A stretch of 13,645 nt of DNA from Patescibacteria group bacterium (lineage in GTDB: Bacteria > Patescibacteriota > Minisyncoccia > Portnoybacterales > UBA2143), in NCBI GenBank assembly GCA_018829245.1, contig JAHJUH010000025.1, forward strand, positions 1 to 13,645, read 5' to 3'. Below the pieces are notes generated by a model. That model made no database searches. It was not told the DNA's origin and saw only the letters and a program-made list of their open reading frames with translations. Numbering within the stretch: the stretch's first letter is position 1; each line of letters begins with the position of its first letter. Of the stretch, positions 1 to 6,128 are shown piece by piece. The position numbers and the translations under genes were made by a program.

Positions 1-216
1 ATTAGCAAAAGTAGATCTGCCATGTTCTCGAATAGTTCTTAATCTACCAACTAAAACTAATTCTTTTCCATCTTTAGATAATTCTTCAAATTCTTCGACT
101 GCTTTATTACAAACAATAGTTCGGTTTGTTTTAGCTGGATAAGGATCAATTCCAGCTTTTTTAATATTTTCCAGTTTTTTTAAACGTTCTTTTTTAATTT
201 GTTTAATGTTAGTCAT
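1..216 (-). CDS. lysS: Lysyl-tRNA synthetase (class II), N-terminal fragment, cut by window edge
   Basis: Reading leftward from an ATG at 214-216, the frame stays open for 72 codons to base 1, so only the N-terminus is present. Class II LysRS charges tRNA-Lys with lysine using ATP in the cytoplasm. What is visible is the entry to the OB-fold anticodon-binding domain. A basic N-terminal helix leads to the GIDPYP motif (about residues 22-27) that is diagnostic of bacterial LysS, then a VGRLRTIREHGRSTFA segment that matches the conserved (A/V)GR(I/L)...R..GK.(T/S)F strand. The catalytic motifs lie outside the window. The gene starts 7 bases after the greA stop, so the two are almost certainly cotranscribed, and greA-lysS adjacency is common in bacteria. 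No Shine-Dalgarno is evident. The family call is firm despite the truncation; the archaeal class I LysRS is excluded by the GIDPYP region. Confidence 0.87.
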   Translation of the reverse strand, partial: MTNIKQIKKERLKKLENIKKAGIDPYPAKTNRTIVCNKAVEEFEELSKDGKELVLVGRLRTIREHGRSTFAN

Positions 217-223
217 AATGACA

Positions 224-694
224 TTATTTAATACTTATAATCTTATACTTCATATTTCCATTAGGTGTTTCTACTTCAGCTATATCACCAACTTGATGCT
301 CTAAAAAGGCCTGGCCAATTGGCGATTCATTGGAAATCTTTCCTTGGGCTGGATCAGCCTCATGAAAGCCAACAATTATAAAAGTTTGTTTCTTTGATTC
401 AGAACGTCCATTTATTAACTTTGCTTCAATAATTGATCCTATTTGTATTTTCTTCTGGCTTTTTCTATTTGGTTCAATCAAAGTTGATTTTTCAATAATC
501 TCTTTTAACTCTATAATTTTGCCCTCATTAAAAGCTTGGGCTTCTTTAGCAGAGGAATATTCAGCATTTTCAGATAGATCACCTAATTCCTTAGCTTCTT
601 CTAATCGCTTAGCTATTTCCTGTCTTTTAGTTATCTCACGATTCTTTAACTCCTCCTTTATTTTTTCTAAACCTTCTATAGAAATATATTTCAT
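224..694 (-). CDS. greA: Transcription elongation factor GreA
   Basis: This is a 156-residue protein, against about 158 in E. coli. GreA enters the secondary channel of RNA polymerase and stimulates cleavage of backtracked transcripts. Residues 1-75 form the long N-terminal coiled-coil hairpin. Its tip carries LGDLSENAEY (about 38-46), where D39 and E42 correspond to the acidic residues that position the catalytic magnesium. Residues 80-156 are the FKBP-like C-terminal domain, ending in the typical pattern ISNESPIGQAFL...GD.aeVetPnG....i.sI. The start is the ATG at 692-694, and the reading begins immediately at the coiled coil as expected. The protein is GreA and not GreB by length and by the SPIGxAxL signature. 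It is upstream of lysS with a 7-base gap. Its leader carries four tandem AGAAATT heptamers (704-731). I could not fix a promoter with confidence in that AT-rich tract. Confidence 0.96.
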   Translation of the reverse strand: MKYISIEGLEKIKEELKNREITKRQEIAKRLEEAKELGDLSENAEYSSAKEAQAFNEGKIIELKEIIEKSTLIEPNRKSQKKIQIGSIIEAKLINGRSESKKQTFIIVGFHEADPAQGKISNESPIGQAFLEHQVGDIAEVETPNGNMKYKIISIK

Positions 695-703
695 ATAAAT
701 TAA

Positions 704-731
704 AATTTCTAATTTCTAATTTCTAATTTCT
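704..731. repeat. Tandem heptamer repeat, AATTTCT x4
   Basis: There are four perfect head-to-tail copies of AATTTCT (704-710, 711-717, 718-724, 725-731), followed by degenerate copies to about 758. Read toward greA this is AGAAATT x4, ending 9 bases before the greA start codon, so it lies in the greA leader or promoter. It forms the left border of the concentric element described at 704-941. Confidence 0.85.
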
Positions 732-913
732 ATTAAATTTCTAATAAATTAATTTCTAAACAATTGTCATTCTGAATCAGTTCTCTCTTGTCATTCTGAG
801 GGCTTTAGCCCGAAGAATCTAAGATCCTTCGCTAACGCTCAGGATGACAATGAAAGAAAGTCATCAGGATGACAATGAGATAGGTTTGAAAATTAAAGAA
901 TTAATAATTTAAT

Positions 914-941
914 GAAAATTGAGAATTGAAAATTGAAAATT
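914..941. repeat. Tandem heptamer repeat, GA(A/G)AATT x4
   Basis: There are four head-to-tail heptamers: GAAAATT (914-920), GAGAATT (921-927), GAAAATT (928-934) and GAAAATT (935-941). The tract ends 8 bases before the mrdA stop codon region. It mirrors the AATTTCT tract at 704-731, the reverse complement of this unit being AATTTTC, and it forms the right border of the concentric spacer element. Confidence 0.8.
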
Positions 942-949
942 ATTTTCGT

Positions 950-2893
950 TTATTGATTAAAATACCATTCTAATGCTTCTTTGGCAACTGGGACTGCTGC
1001 GCTATGGCCTTCCCCGCCGCCTTCAACTAAAACTACAATGACAATTTCAGGATTATCATATGGAGCAAAACCAACAAACCAAGCATGGGTTTGTTCTTTT
1101 GTTCCAAATTGAGCAGTACCTGTTTTCCCAGCTACTTTAACAGACAAATTGGACAAGGCTTGAGCTGATCCGCTTAAAACAGCTTCGCGCATGCCCTTTT
1201 GAACTATCTCTAAATTATCTAACTGAATAAAATTACTTCTTACAACTTTTATAGGTATATCTTCCCTTATATTCCCATTTAAATCAATAATTTTATCAAC
1301 TAATTGCGGTTGATACAAAATACCATCATTAGCAATAGCAGCTATGGCCATGGCCATTTGAATTGGAGTAACTAAAATATCTCCTTGGCCAATTGATAAA
1401 TGATAAGTATCTCCTAAATACCAGTCCTCTTTCCATTCTTTGTCTGGAATAAGGCCAGCTTCTTCATTAGGCAAATCTATCTGAGTAATATTTCCTAAGC
1501 CAAAGTTTTGAAGATAGGTTTTTATCTTATCAACCCCCAATCCTTCAATCTTATCATAACCGCCTCCTAAGGCATAAAAAAAAGTATTACATGACTCAGC
1601 AATAGCTTTAACAATATCAATTAATCCATGTGTTTTCCAATCAGGATAATAATAAACAATTTCAGGATTATATTTATTAACAATACTTAATCCTCCTTGG
1701 CAATTAATTGTCTCTTTTGGTGTAATAATTTTTTCTTCTAAAGCAGCAGCAGCAATTAAAGGCTTAATTATTGATCCTGGAGGATACTGACCGGATAAAG
1801 CCCTGTTTAAAAAAGGATAATTAGAACTGTTTTCTAAAGATTCTAAATCTTCCTGAGAAATTCCTTGAGCAAAAAGATTATTATCAAAACTAGGCAAACT
1901 AACTAATGCCATAACACCGCCATTATTAGGATTAACAGCCAAAGCAACTGCTTTTCTTGTTCCTTTTACAGACTTAGGTATCTGTTCAAGAGATTGATAA
2001 AGTTTTTCCTGTAATCCTTGATTAATAAAAAGAACTAATCCTTGACCTGGCTGAGAAGGCTTATCAGCTAATAGTTTTTGAGTTTTGCCAAGAGAATCAA
2101 CCTCTATTTGTTCTTGGCCAGGCTTTCCTTTTAATATATCTTCATACTGATATTCTAAACCAATCTTGCCAATCTTGTCTCCTAAAGAATAATCTGAATA
2201 GCTTTTTAAATCAGATCTATCAACTTCTCCAGTATAACCTAAAATGTGTGAAAAATACAATCCTGAAATATATTGTCTCTGAGTGTTCTTTTCCATTCGC
2301 AATCCTGGCCAATCATTAATCAATGTTTCTAAAATTAAAGCTAAAGATCTTTCAATTCCTCTAATTAAAACTACTTGGCTAACCTGCCCTTTAGCTTTCC
2401 CTATTTTCTCCCTAAAGCCTATAATTAACTCATCATTGTATAGAATTGATATGGATTCTTCTTGATTTTCATCTCTAAAAATGTTAGCTATTTCCCTTAA
2501 AATCTTTTCTTGAACTAAATCTGGATTATCTAAGAAGTCAACCACATTTACTACTAAATCAAAACTAGGAATATTGTAAACTAACGGCTGGCCAGAACTA
2601 TCATAAATGATTCCTCTGGGCGCAGCTGTGGAATAAATTCTCAATCTATTGCCTTGAGACAAATCATAATAGTAATTTCCTTTAACAACTTGAAAATATC
2701 CAGCTCTAAGGAATAGGGCAAATAAACAAACAATGATCAAAGCATAAAAAAGAATAAAATTCCTATTTTTAATTGGATTTTCTAGTTTACCTTTTTCTTC
2801 TAAGGAACGAATGGCTTCAGCATCCAAAAAAATCTCTTCAGCTTCAATATCTTCTTGTCCCTTATTCTTAATGAAATATTTTTTTAGCTCCAT
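950..2893 (-). CDS. mrdA: Penicillin-binding protein 2, peptidoglycan DD-transpeptidase
   Basis: This 647-residue class B PBP cross-links peptidoglycan stem peptides during cell elongation, normally as partner of a RodA glycosyltransferase. An N-terminal cytoplasmic tail (1-45) is followed by one membrane anchor (about 46-64). The pedestal/dimerisation domain (about 70-250) includes APRGIIYDSSGQPL (91-104), the conserved R-G-x-I-x-D start of PBP2 proteins. The transpeptidase domain carries all three catalytic motifs: S374-I-I-K377 (in the PPGSIIKP box), S434-C-N436 and K590-T-G592. S374 is the predicted acyl-enzyme serine. The ATG start at 2891-2893 lies inside the end of mreD, giving a 26-base overlap that suggests translational coupling. 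The gene is last in mreC-mreD-mrdA. No rodA follows; the next gene is greA after a 250-base repeat spacer. Nothing is truncated. PBP3/FtsI is less likely given the mreCD context. Confidence 0.95.
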   Translation of the reverse strand: MELKKYFIKNKGQEDIEAEEIFLDAEAIRSLEEKGKLENPIKNRNFILFYALIIVCLFALFLRAGYFQVVKGNYYYDLSQGNRLRIYSTAAPRGIIYDSSGQPLVYNIPSFDLVVNVVDFLDNPDLVQEKILREIANIFRDENQEESISILYNDELIIGFREKIGKAKGQVSQVVLIRGIERSLALILETLINDWPGLRMEKNTQRQYISGLYFSHILGYTGEVDRSDLKSYSDYSLGDKIGKIGLEYQYEDILKGKPGQEQIEVDSLGKTQKLLADKPSQPGQGLVLFINQGLQEKLYQSLEQIPKSVKGTRKAVALAVNPNNGGVMALVSLPSFDNNLFAQGISQEDLESLENSSNYPFLNRALSGQYPPGSIIKPLIAAAALEEKIITPKETINCQGGLSIVNKYNPEIVYYYPDWKTHGLIDIVKAIAESCNTFFYALGGGYDKIEGLGVDKIKTYLQNFGLGNITQIDLPNEEAGLIPDKEWKEDWYLGDTYHLSIGQGDILVTPIQMAMAIAAIANDGILYQPQLVDKIIDLNGNIREDIPIKVVRSNFIQLDNLEIVQKGMREAVLSGSAQALSNLSVKVAGKTGTAQFGTKEQTHAWFVGFAPYDNPEIVIVVLVEGGGEGHSAAVPVAKEALEWYFNQ

Positions 2894-3335
2894 AAAGAAA
2901 GATAATAGCCATAATTAGATTATATGATAATTCAATGAATAAATGTTGTAAATTTAAAATTAAATCAATTTGAAATAATATGGCTAAAATAATTATTAAA
3001 ATACTATAAATCAAACTACCTAAAACAATTAAGCTAATCATTGCCCAAAAATTAGTTGTTGAAAAAACATTTCTATTAAGCCAGTCAATTGAATAAACAG
3101 AACCAATTAAACTTAAACTAATCAGACCAAAAGGCAAACCAGAAAACAATTCTATTAAAAATCCTATTAAAACAACAATCCACCAAATCCTTTCAAAAGT
3201 TTTTAAAACAACTAAAGTTAAAATTAAAATTAAAATTAAATTAGGTCCAGTATTAAAAACAACTAAAAAAGGCGCGGCAGATACCTGAAGAATAATTGCT
3301 AATATGAAAATTAAGATAACTAAAAAGTTTTTCAT
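2868..3335 (-). CDS. mreD: Rod shape-determining membrane protein MreD
   Basis: This 155-residue, extremely hydrophobic protein has about five to six predicted membrane helices (roughly 3-22, 28-46, 50-68, 74-90, 96-120, 128-150). That fits MreD in length and topology. MreD is an inner-membrane component of the elongasome that links MreC and the PBP2-RodA synthase. Sequence conservation in MreD is weak. The visible support is the short FxxGLPFGLISL-like segment (residues 63-74, compare the G.PxG loop typical of MreD) and the position between mreC and mrdA. The start is ATG at 3333-3335, 10 bases after mreC. The 3' end overlaps mrdA by 26 bases. No clear Shine-Dalgarno is seen. Confidence 0.85.
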   Translation of the reverse strand: MKNFLVILIFILAIILQVSAAPFLVVFNTGPNLILILILTLVVLKTFERIWWIVVLIGFLIELFSGLPFGLISLSLIGSVYSIDWLNRNVFSTTNFWAMISLIVLGSLIYSILIIILAILFQIDLILNLQHLFIELSYNLIMAIIFLYGAKKIFH

Positions 3336-3345
3336 AAAGATCTTA

Positions 3346-4137
3346 TTATTTAATCACAAAAACTTTTTCTAGATTATTGAAATCTGCAATTGGTTCAACT
3401 TCAGCTGTTTGCGACATCTGAACATCTAAAGAAAATACTTTTTGAATTTTTCCAATTAATAATCCTGGAGGAAATATCCCAGATAAGCCAGATGTAATTA
3501 CTATTTCACTCTCCCTTATTTCCTCCCCCTGGGGCAATAAGTCAAGAATTAAATTTAATCCCTGATTTCCTCTGATTAAACCAGTTATTCCTGATTCTTG
3601 AATTAAAACATTAATCCGGCTATTTGGATCAAGAATTGACTGAACTATTGAAAAAGAATCAAAAACCTCAATTACTTGTCCAACTAAAATATTACCAGAA
3701 GTAATAATAGCTGCTTTTTTCTTAACTCCGTCTTTTGATCCTTTATTAATCAAAAATGATTTTCCTGAATTAGATAAATCCCAGCCGATAATATGAGCTA
3801 AGATAAGGCTGTTATTCTTTGGTAATTCTAATCCCATTTGCTGGCGCAAAAACTCATTTTCTCTAACAACTTCTTCTAATTGAATAACCTGGCCAAAAAG
3901 ATTTTCACTTTCCTGTTTAAGCTCAATATTCTCTTGATTAAGAGAATTCATTGAAAAAAGAAAATTAATAAAATTATCAATTTTTAATGAATACTGATAA
4001 ATAATTTCCTGTGTAGAAACTGTTAATTTTAAAATAATATTCTGCGGAGTTTTTAACCAGCCTTGAAAATTAAAAAAAATAAGGATAAATATTATTAGTA
4101 AAGATAAAATTAAAGGATGGCTAAAAAATTTTCTCAT
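3346..4137 (-). CDS. mreC: Rod shape-determining protein MreC
   Basis: This 263-residue bitopic membrane protein scaffolds PBP2 and RodA for lateral wall synthesis. A short cytoplasmic N-terminus and one membrane helix (about 8-25) are followed by a coiled coil rich in E, Q and L (about 62-104). The paired beta-barrel domain (about 110-263) contains the typical segments LINKGSKDGVKKKAAIITSGNI (start at 129), VGQVIEV (152-158) and GLSGIFPPGLLIGKI (217-231). The longer reading begins at a TTG (4156-4158) that lies inside a hairpin. I prefer the ATG at 4135-4137, whose product has the expected MRKFF...membrane helix and which leaves a roughly 30-base leader. The gene heads mreC-mreD-mrdA. mreB is not adjacent; a small membrane protein gene lies upstream instead. 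A promoter-like extended -10 is seen at 4174-4182. Confidence 0.94.
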   Translation of the reverse strand: MRKFFSHPLILSLLIIFILIFFNFQGWLKTPQNIILKLTVSTQEIIYQYSLKIDNFINFLFSMNSLNQENIELKQESENLFGQVIQLEEVVRENEFLRQQMGLELPKNNSLILAHIIGWDLSNSGKSFLINKGSKDGVKKKAAIITSGNILVGQVIEVFDSFSIVQSILDPNSRINVLIQESGITGLIRGNQGLNLILDLLPQGEEIRESEIVITSGLSGIFPPGLLIGKIQKVFSLDVQMSQTAEVEPIADFNNLEKVFVIK

Positions 4138-4147
4138 AAATTTATCG

Positions 4148-4165
4148 TTCTTTCGCAAGAAAGAA
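4148..4165 (-). promoter_or_regulatory. 5'-leader hairpin of mreC
   Basis: A perfect 7-bp stem TTCTTTC/GAAAGAA with the four-base loop TTGC (minus strand) lies 10 bases before the preferred mreC ATG. It begins almost exactly where transcription from the -10 at 4174-4179 would start. It could protect the mRNA 5' end or modulate translation. It also swallows the alternative TTG start. Confidence 0.5.
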
Positions 4166-4173
4166 TCAAATTT

Positions 4174-4184
4174 ATTCTATCATA
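4174..4184 (-). promoter_or_regulatory. Promoter -10 region for mreC-mreD-mrdA
   Basis: The minus strand reads TATGATAGAAT, an extended -10 (TG, one base, TAGAAT at 4179-4174). Transcription would start near 4167, about 30 bases before the mreC ATG. The same 11-mer occurs at 4603-4613 ahead of the small membrane protein gene, which supports a shared promoter type. No -35 is recognisable, because the upstream DNA is the T-tract of the preceding terminator. Confidence 0.55.
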
Positions 4185-4299
4185 AAAAACAAAAATCTGA
4201 TAGTAAACCCCGTAGTAGAATTTCGAAATAGATTTTTCTAAAAAAATCTAATTTATGAAATAATTCGAAATTTCACTACAGGGTAAATAAACTATCAGA
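4185..4299 (-). terminator. Intrinsic terminator with a palindromic element inside its stem
   Basis: Read on the minus strand downstream of the small membrane protein gene, TCTGATAGT (4299-4291) pairs perfectly with ACTATCAGA (4205-4197). It is followed directly by TTTTTGTTTTTT (4196-4185), a typical Rho-independent terminator foot and U-tract. The hairpin does not close with a small loop. It encloses the 76-base palindrome at 4208-4283 instead. Termination is inferred from structure only. Confidence 0.65.
4208..4283 (+). repeat. Dispersed palindrome, GTAGT family, copy 1
   Basis: The left arm CCCCGTAGTAGAATTTCGAA (4208-4227) and right arm TTCGAAATTTCACTACAGGG (4264-4283) pair except at three positions. 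One of these is the AG/GA dinucleotide mismatch also seen in the two other copies. The interior holds another hairpin (AGATTTTT/AAAAATCT, about 4230-4250). The left arm matches the complement of the arm at 6131-6150 in 19 of 20 bases. No ORF is inside. Confidence 0.85.
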
Positions 4300-4336
4300 C
4301 CTTTGTCCGTTTAAATAAATTAGTTTTAACAATTTA

Positions 4337-4552
4337 TTACATTGGATTTTCTTCAGAAGAGTCTTCTTCTGGAGTTTCTGATGGCATTTCGTCTGATGAC
4401 ATTTCAGTTGGAGCAGATGTTTCAGGCTCTTGTGGAGTTTCAGGAACTTCGGAAATGCTTGAAATATCATCTCCTTTATCTTCTTTACCTGACTTCATCC
4501 AAAAGAATAAGCCAGCTATAACAACTAAAGCAATTATTATCCAAATCCACAT
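4337..4552 (-). CDS. Small membrane protein with acidic, proline/serine-rich tail
   Basis: This 71-residue protein has an N-terminal hydrophobic helix (about 2-19, starting MWIWIII) and a short basic stretch containing K20 and K23. The highly acidic tail (about 27-70) is rich in E, D, P, S and T, and includes repeated SxExPxxP-like pieces. The expected topology is a single membrane anchor with an extended, disordered tail; which side the tail faces is not settled by the sequence. The gene is well supported. GAAAGGA at 4566-4560 is the clearest Shine-Dalgarno in the window, 7 bases before the ATG at 4550-4552. A promoter-like TATGATAGAAT lies upstream (4613-4603) and a terminator follows. I do not recognise a family, and composition-biased tails make homology searches unreliable. 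Its site between a glycosyltransferase gene and mreC hints at an envelope role, but that is only context. A second frame open on the same strand (4276-4470) is a compositional shadow. Confidence 0.75.
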   Translation of the reverse strand: MWIWIIIALVVIAGLFFWMKSGKEDKGDDISSISEVPETPQEPETSAPTEMSSDEMPSETPEEDSSEENPM

Positions 4553-4559
4553 AGTTTTA

Positions 4560-4566
4560 TCCTTTC
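4560..4566 (-). promoter_or_regulatory. Strong Shine-Dalgarno of the small membrane protein gene
   Basis: GAAAGGA on the minus strand sits 7 bases from the ATG at 4552-4550. Most other genes in the window lack a recognisable site, so this one stands out and helps to validate a short gene. Confidence 0.75.
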
Positions 4567-4602
4567 TTTATTAATTATTTTATTAAAAACTCTTATATTT
4601 AA

Positions 4603-4613
4603 ATTCTATCATA
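4603..4613 (-). promoter_or_regulatory. Promoter -10 region for the small membrane protein gene
   Basis: The minus strand reads TATGATAGAAT, identical to the mreC upstream 11-mer. It is preceded by ATTTTTGTTTTTTA (4633-4620), which is also found upstream of mreC. The predicted start near 4596 gives a leader of about 44 bases containing the GAAAGGA site. No convincing -35 is seen. Confidence 0.5.
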
Positions 4614-4653
4614 ATTCATTAAAAAACAAAAATAAATCTGTGGATAACCTGCT

Positions 4654-5349
4654 CTAAGGAACGTCCTTATAATAAGATTTCAAAACCAACCAAGGAAAAA
4701 TAATTACTGCGTTAAAAACACGTCTTATTCTCCATGGCTGAAAAATAAAACGCCAAAGCCATTCTAATCCCAAAGATTGTAAAAATCTTGGAGCTCTTTT
4801 AGTTTTGCCGGAAATAAAATCAAAAGCTCCGCCTACTCCAATAGCTAATTTAACTGATGGCATTTTTTTTAAATTCTCATTAATCCATTTTTCCTGTTTA
4901 GGCATTCCCAAAGCAACTAAAAGAATTTCTGGTTGAATTTGATTTACCATGCCTATAACCTTATCCATATCTTCATAGCCATCTGCTTTTCCAATAATAT
5001 TAGAACCTAAAACAATTGCTGCTTTTTCAACTGATTCTTTTGTTCCGCCAAAAAGAAATATTTTTGAATATCTATTAGATATTTCTTTTACTAATTCTAC
5101 TCCAGAAATCTGCTCTTTTAATAGATAGTTTAAAAACTTAGCTGCGAATAAAAGACCTTTGCCATCACATAAAGATAAATCCGCTTTATTAATAATCTGC
5201 TGAAAATATCTATCTTTATTCGCTTGAACTATAAAATTAGAATACAATAGAACAATATAATGTTGCTGATCATCTTTTAAAAAACCATCTATTTTTTGAA
5301 AAACCTGGTTTTTAGTTAAGTTATCAATTTTTATTCCTAATATTTTCAT
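4654..5349 (-). CDS. WecG/TagA/CpsF family glycosyltransferase (GT26)
   Basis: This is a 231-residue protein of the family that adds N-acetylmannosamine or a related sugar to a lipid-linked GlcNAc in wall teichoic acid, enterobacterial common antigen or capsule synthesis. Conserved blocks are visible in order: YSNFIVQANKD (36-46, matching the family TPN...a.kd block), ADLSLCDGKG (56-65, where D62 is the likely catalytic base by homology), ISGVELV (81-87), LFGG (99-102), LGMPKQEKWI (147-156), GVGGAFDFISG (171-181), RAP (185-187) and LEWLWR (195-200). The C-terminal basic, hydrophobic segment (about 200-225) is the membrane-associating appendage. The family Thr of the TPN block appears here as Ser37. 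The ATG is at 5347-5349. The donor and acceptor cannot be told from sequence, and no other polysaccharide genes are adjacent. It follows thpR by 27 bases that contain the palindrome AAGGTCGGACCTT. Confidence 0.9.
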   Translation of the reverse strand: MKILGIKIDNLTKNQVFQKIDGFLKDDQQHYIVLLYSNFIVQANKDRYFQQIINKADLSLCDGKGLLFAAKFLNYLLKEQISGVELVKEISNRYSKIFLFGGTKESVEKAAIVLGSNIIGKADGYEDMDKVIGMVNQIQPEILLVALGMPKQEKWINENLKKMPSVKLAIGVGGAFDFISGKTKRAPRFLQSLGLEWLWRFIFQPWRIRRVFNAVIIFPWLVLKSYYKDVP

Positions 5350-5356
5350 TTGTTGT

Positions 5357-5369
5357 AAGGTCGGACCTT
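5357..5369. repeat. Short palindrome AAGGTCGGACCTT, AGGTC family copy 1
   Basis: This is a 13-base palindrome (AAGGTC-G-GACCTT) in the 27-base gap between thpR and the glycosyltransferase gene, 7 bases before the latter's ATG. With its flank, the minus strand gives TTCAAGGTCCGACCT (5372-5358). The identical 15-mer occurs at 11273-11287 in the rpsR/recA junction, which marks it as a dispersed repeat. Confidence 0.75.
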
Positions 5370-5376
5370 GAAATGC

Positions 5377-5931
5377 CTAACCTTTCAATTCAACTGATTC
5401 TAAAACAGCATAATCAGGTCCTTGTCTTGATAAATTGCTTTGCATTACTTCTATGGAATCAACTGAAAAAATCAAAGAAATTTCTTTATCTATTATTGGT
5501 TTTTCAGGTAATTGCTTCCATTGATCTTGTTTAATTCTAGCTAAAGTAATATGAGGGCGAAAAGGCCAATTTCCATGAGAATTGTTTTCAATTAAACCAG
5601 ATAATTTTTCTCTTAATTGACCTAAAAATTCATTTTTCTTTCCCATAACCCAAATCATCCTCTCTTGCTTATTAAGAGGGCCATAACAAATTTGATTTAG
5701 TTCAATCTCAAATGACTTTTCCTGCTTAGCCACTTCTTTAGTTAAATGGCATATTTCTAACATTTCTTCATCATTAACATAACCAATAAAAACCAAAGTG
5801 ATATGCAAGTTTTGCTCCCTAGTCCATCTTACTGGCAAATGACTCCATTGCTCTTGAAATTTTACTAATTGTCTTTTAACCTTATCAGGTAAGTTAAAAG
5901 CTAAAAAAATTCTACGTCTTTTTGTATTCAT
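5377..5931 (-). CDS. thpR: RNA 2',3'-cyclic phosphodiesterase (LigT/ThpR, 2H family)
   Basis: With the ATG at 5929-5931 the product is 184 residues, the usual size for the LigT/ThpR family of 2H phosphoesterases. These act on RNA 2',3'-cyclic phosphate ends and can reversibly join 2'-5' tRNA half-molecules in vitro. Both HxTx catalytic motifs are present and evenly spaced: H43-I-T45-L and H127-I-T129-L, the second in the familiar RPHITLARI context. The N-terminal RRRIFLAFNLPD (5-16) is the typical first beta strand. A longer reading begins at TTG (5962-5964), but its 11 extra residues are encoded by the palindromic repeat arm, so I reject it. The repeat ends one base before the ATG and supplies a GGGG immediately upstream. 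The gene leads into the glycosyltransferase gene 27 bases away. The biological substrate is unknown. Confidence 0.92.
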   Translation of the reverse strand: MNTKRRRIFLAFNLPDKVKRQLVKFQEQWSHLPVRWTREQNLHITLVFIGYVNDEEMLEICHLTKEVAKQEKSFEIELNQICYGPLNKQERMIWVMGKKNEFLGQLREKLSGLIENNSHGNWPFRPHITLARIKQDQWKQLPEKPIIDKEISLIFSVDSIEVMQSNLSRQGPDYAVLESVELKG

Positions 5932-5993
5932 ACCCCGTAGTGAAATTTCGACTTTTATAATCAAAATCTCTTATTATTAATGTTTTTACATTT

Positions 5994-6010
5994 TATAATC
6001 ACTGATTATA
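5994..6010. promoter_or_regulatory. 17-bp palindrome holding back-to-back TATAAT boxes
   Basis: TATAATCACTGATTATA is a perfect odd palindrome (8-bp arms, central C). It contains TATAAT on the plus strand (5994-5999) and TATAAT on the minus strand (6010-6005). The minus-strand box could drive thpR, giving a leader of about 65 bases. The structure could equally be an operator or a symmetric divergent promoter. No good -35 accompanies either box. Confidence 0.45.
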
Positions 6011-6031
6011 CTTATATTCCCCGTTTCTTTT

Positions 6032-6128
6032 TTCGCCTTTGCCCAGTAGTAGAAATTTGACAGATATTTTGCTTTGCAAAATATCAAATACCAGAGGCAG
6101 TCAAATTTTCACTACTGGGTTTGGCGAA
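6032..6128 (+). repeat. Dispersed palindrome, GTAGT family, copy 3 (nested in copy 2)
   Basis: The arms CCCAGTAGTAGAAATTTGA (6042-6060) and TCAAATTTTCACTACTGGG (6101-6119) pair at 17 of 19 positions, again mismatched only at the AG/GA dinucleotide. Outside them TTCGCC (6032-6037) pairs with GGCGAA (6123-6128) across small T-rich internal loops. Inside is a perfect 10-bp hairpin, GATATTTTGC-TTT-GCAAAATATC (6063-6085). The whole can fold as one long stacked hairpin. Confidence 0.85.

Larger units (their letters stand above)
704..941. repeat. Concentric palindromic element between mrdA and greA
   Basis: This noncoding spacer is symmetric about position 819-823. The inner arms TTGTCATTCTGAG (788-800) and CTCAGGATGACAA (838-850) match at 12 of 13 positions. 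A second pair, ATTGTCATTCTGA (about 762-774) and TCAGGATGACAAT (about 864-876), repeats the same arm sequence outside the first. Heptamer tandem tracts lie outermost: AATTTCT x4 on the left and GAAAATT-type x4 on the right. Between the inner arms are two smaller hairpins, GGGCTTTAGCCC and the near-palindrome CGAAGAATCT/AAGATCCTTCG. I recall arms of this kind (GTCATTCTGAG...GAAGAATCT) as widespread intergenic repeats in bacterial genomes; that is memory and not a search. No ORF is present. It may act as a terminator region for mrdA or may be a MITE/REP-like element. Confidence 0.75.

Noticed and set aside
704..941. CRISPR array from regularly repeated units
   Set aside because: Units are 7 bases, directly abutting and without spacers; no cas genes.
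2283..2465. Plus-strand open frame inside mrdA
   Set aside because: Antisense shadow of a complete PBP2 gene; no start signal or recognisable domain.
4138..4158. TTG start adding 7 residues to MreC
   Set aside because: Lies in a perfect hairpin at the predicted mRNA 5' end; the ATG at 4137 gives the normal N-terminus.
4276..4470. Second minus-strand open frame overlapping the small membrane protein
   Set aside because: Composition follows the other frame and lacks a ribosome site; the 4337-4552 frame has both Shine-Dalgarno and promoter.
5932..5964. TTG start adding 11 residues to ThpR
   Set aside because: The extra residues are encoded by a palindromic repeat arm; the ATG at 5931 gives a normal family length.
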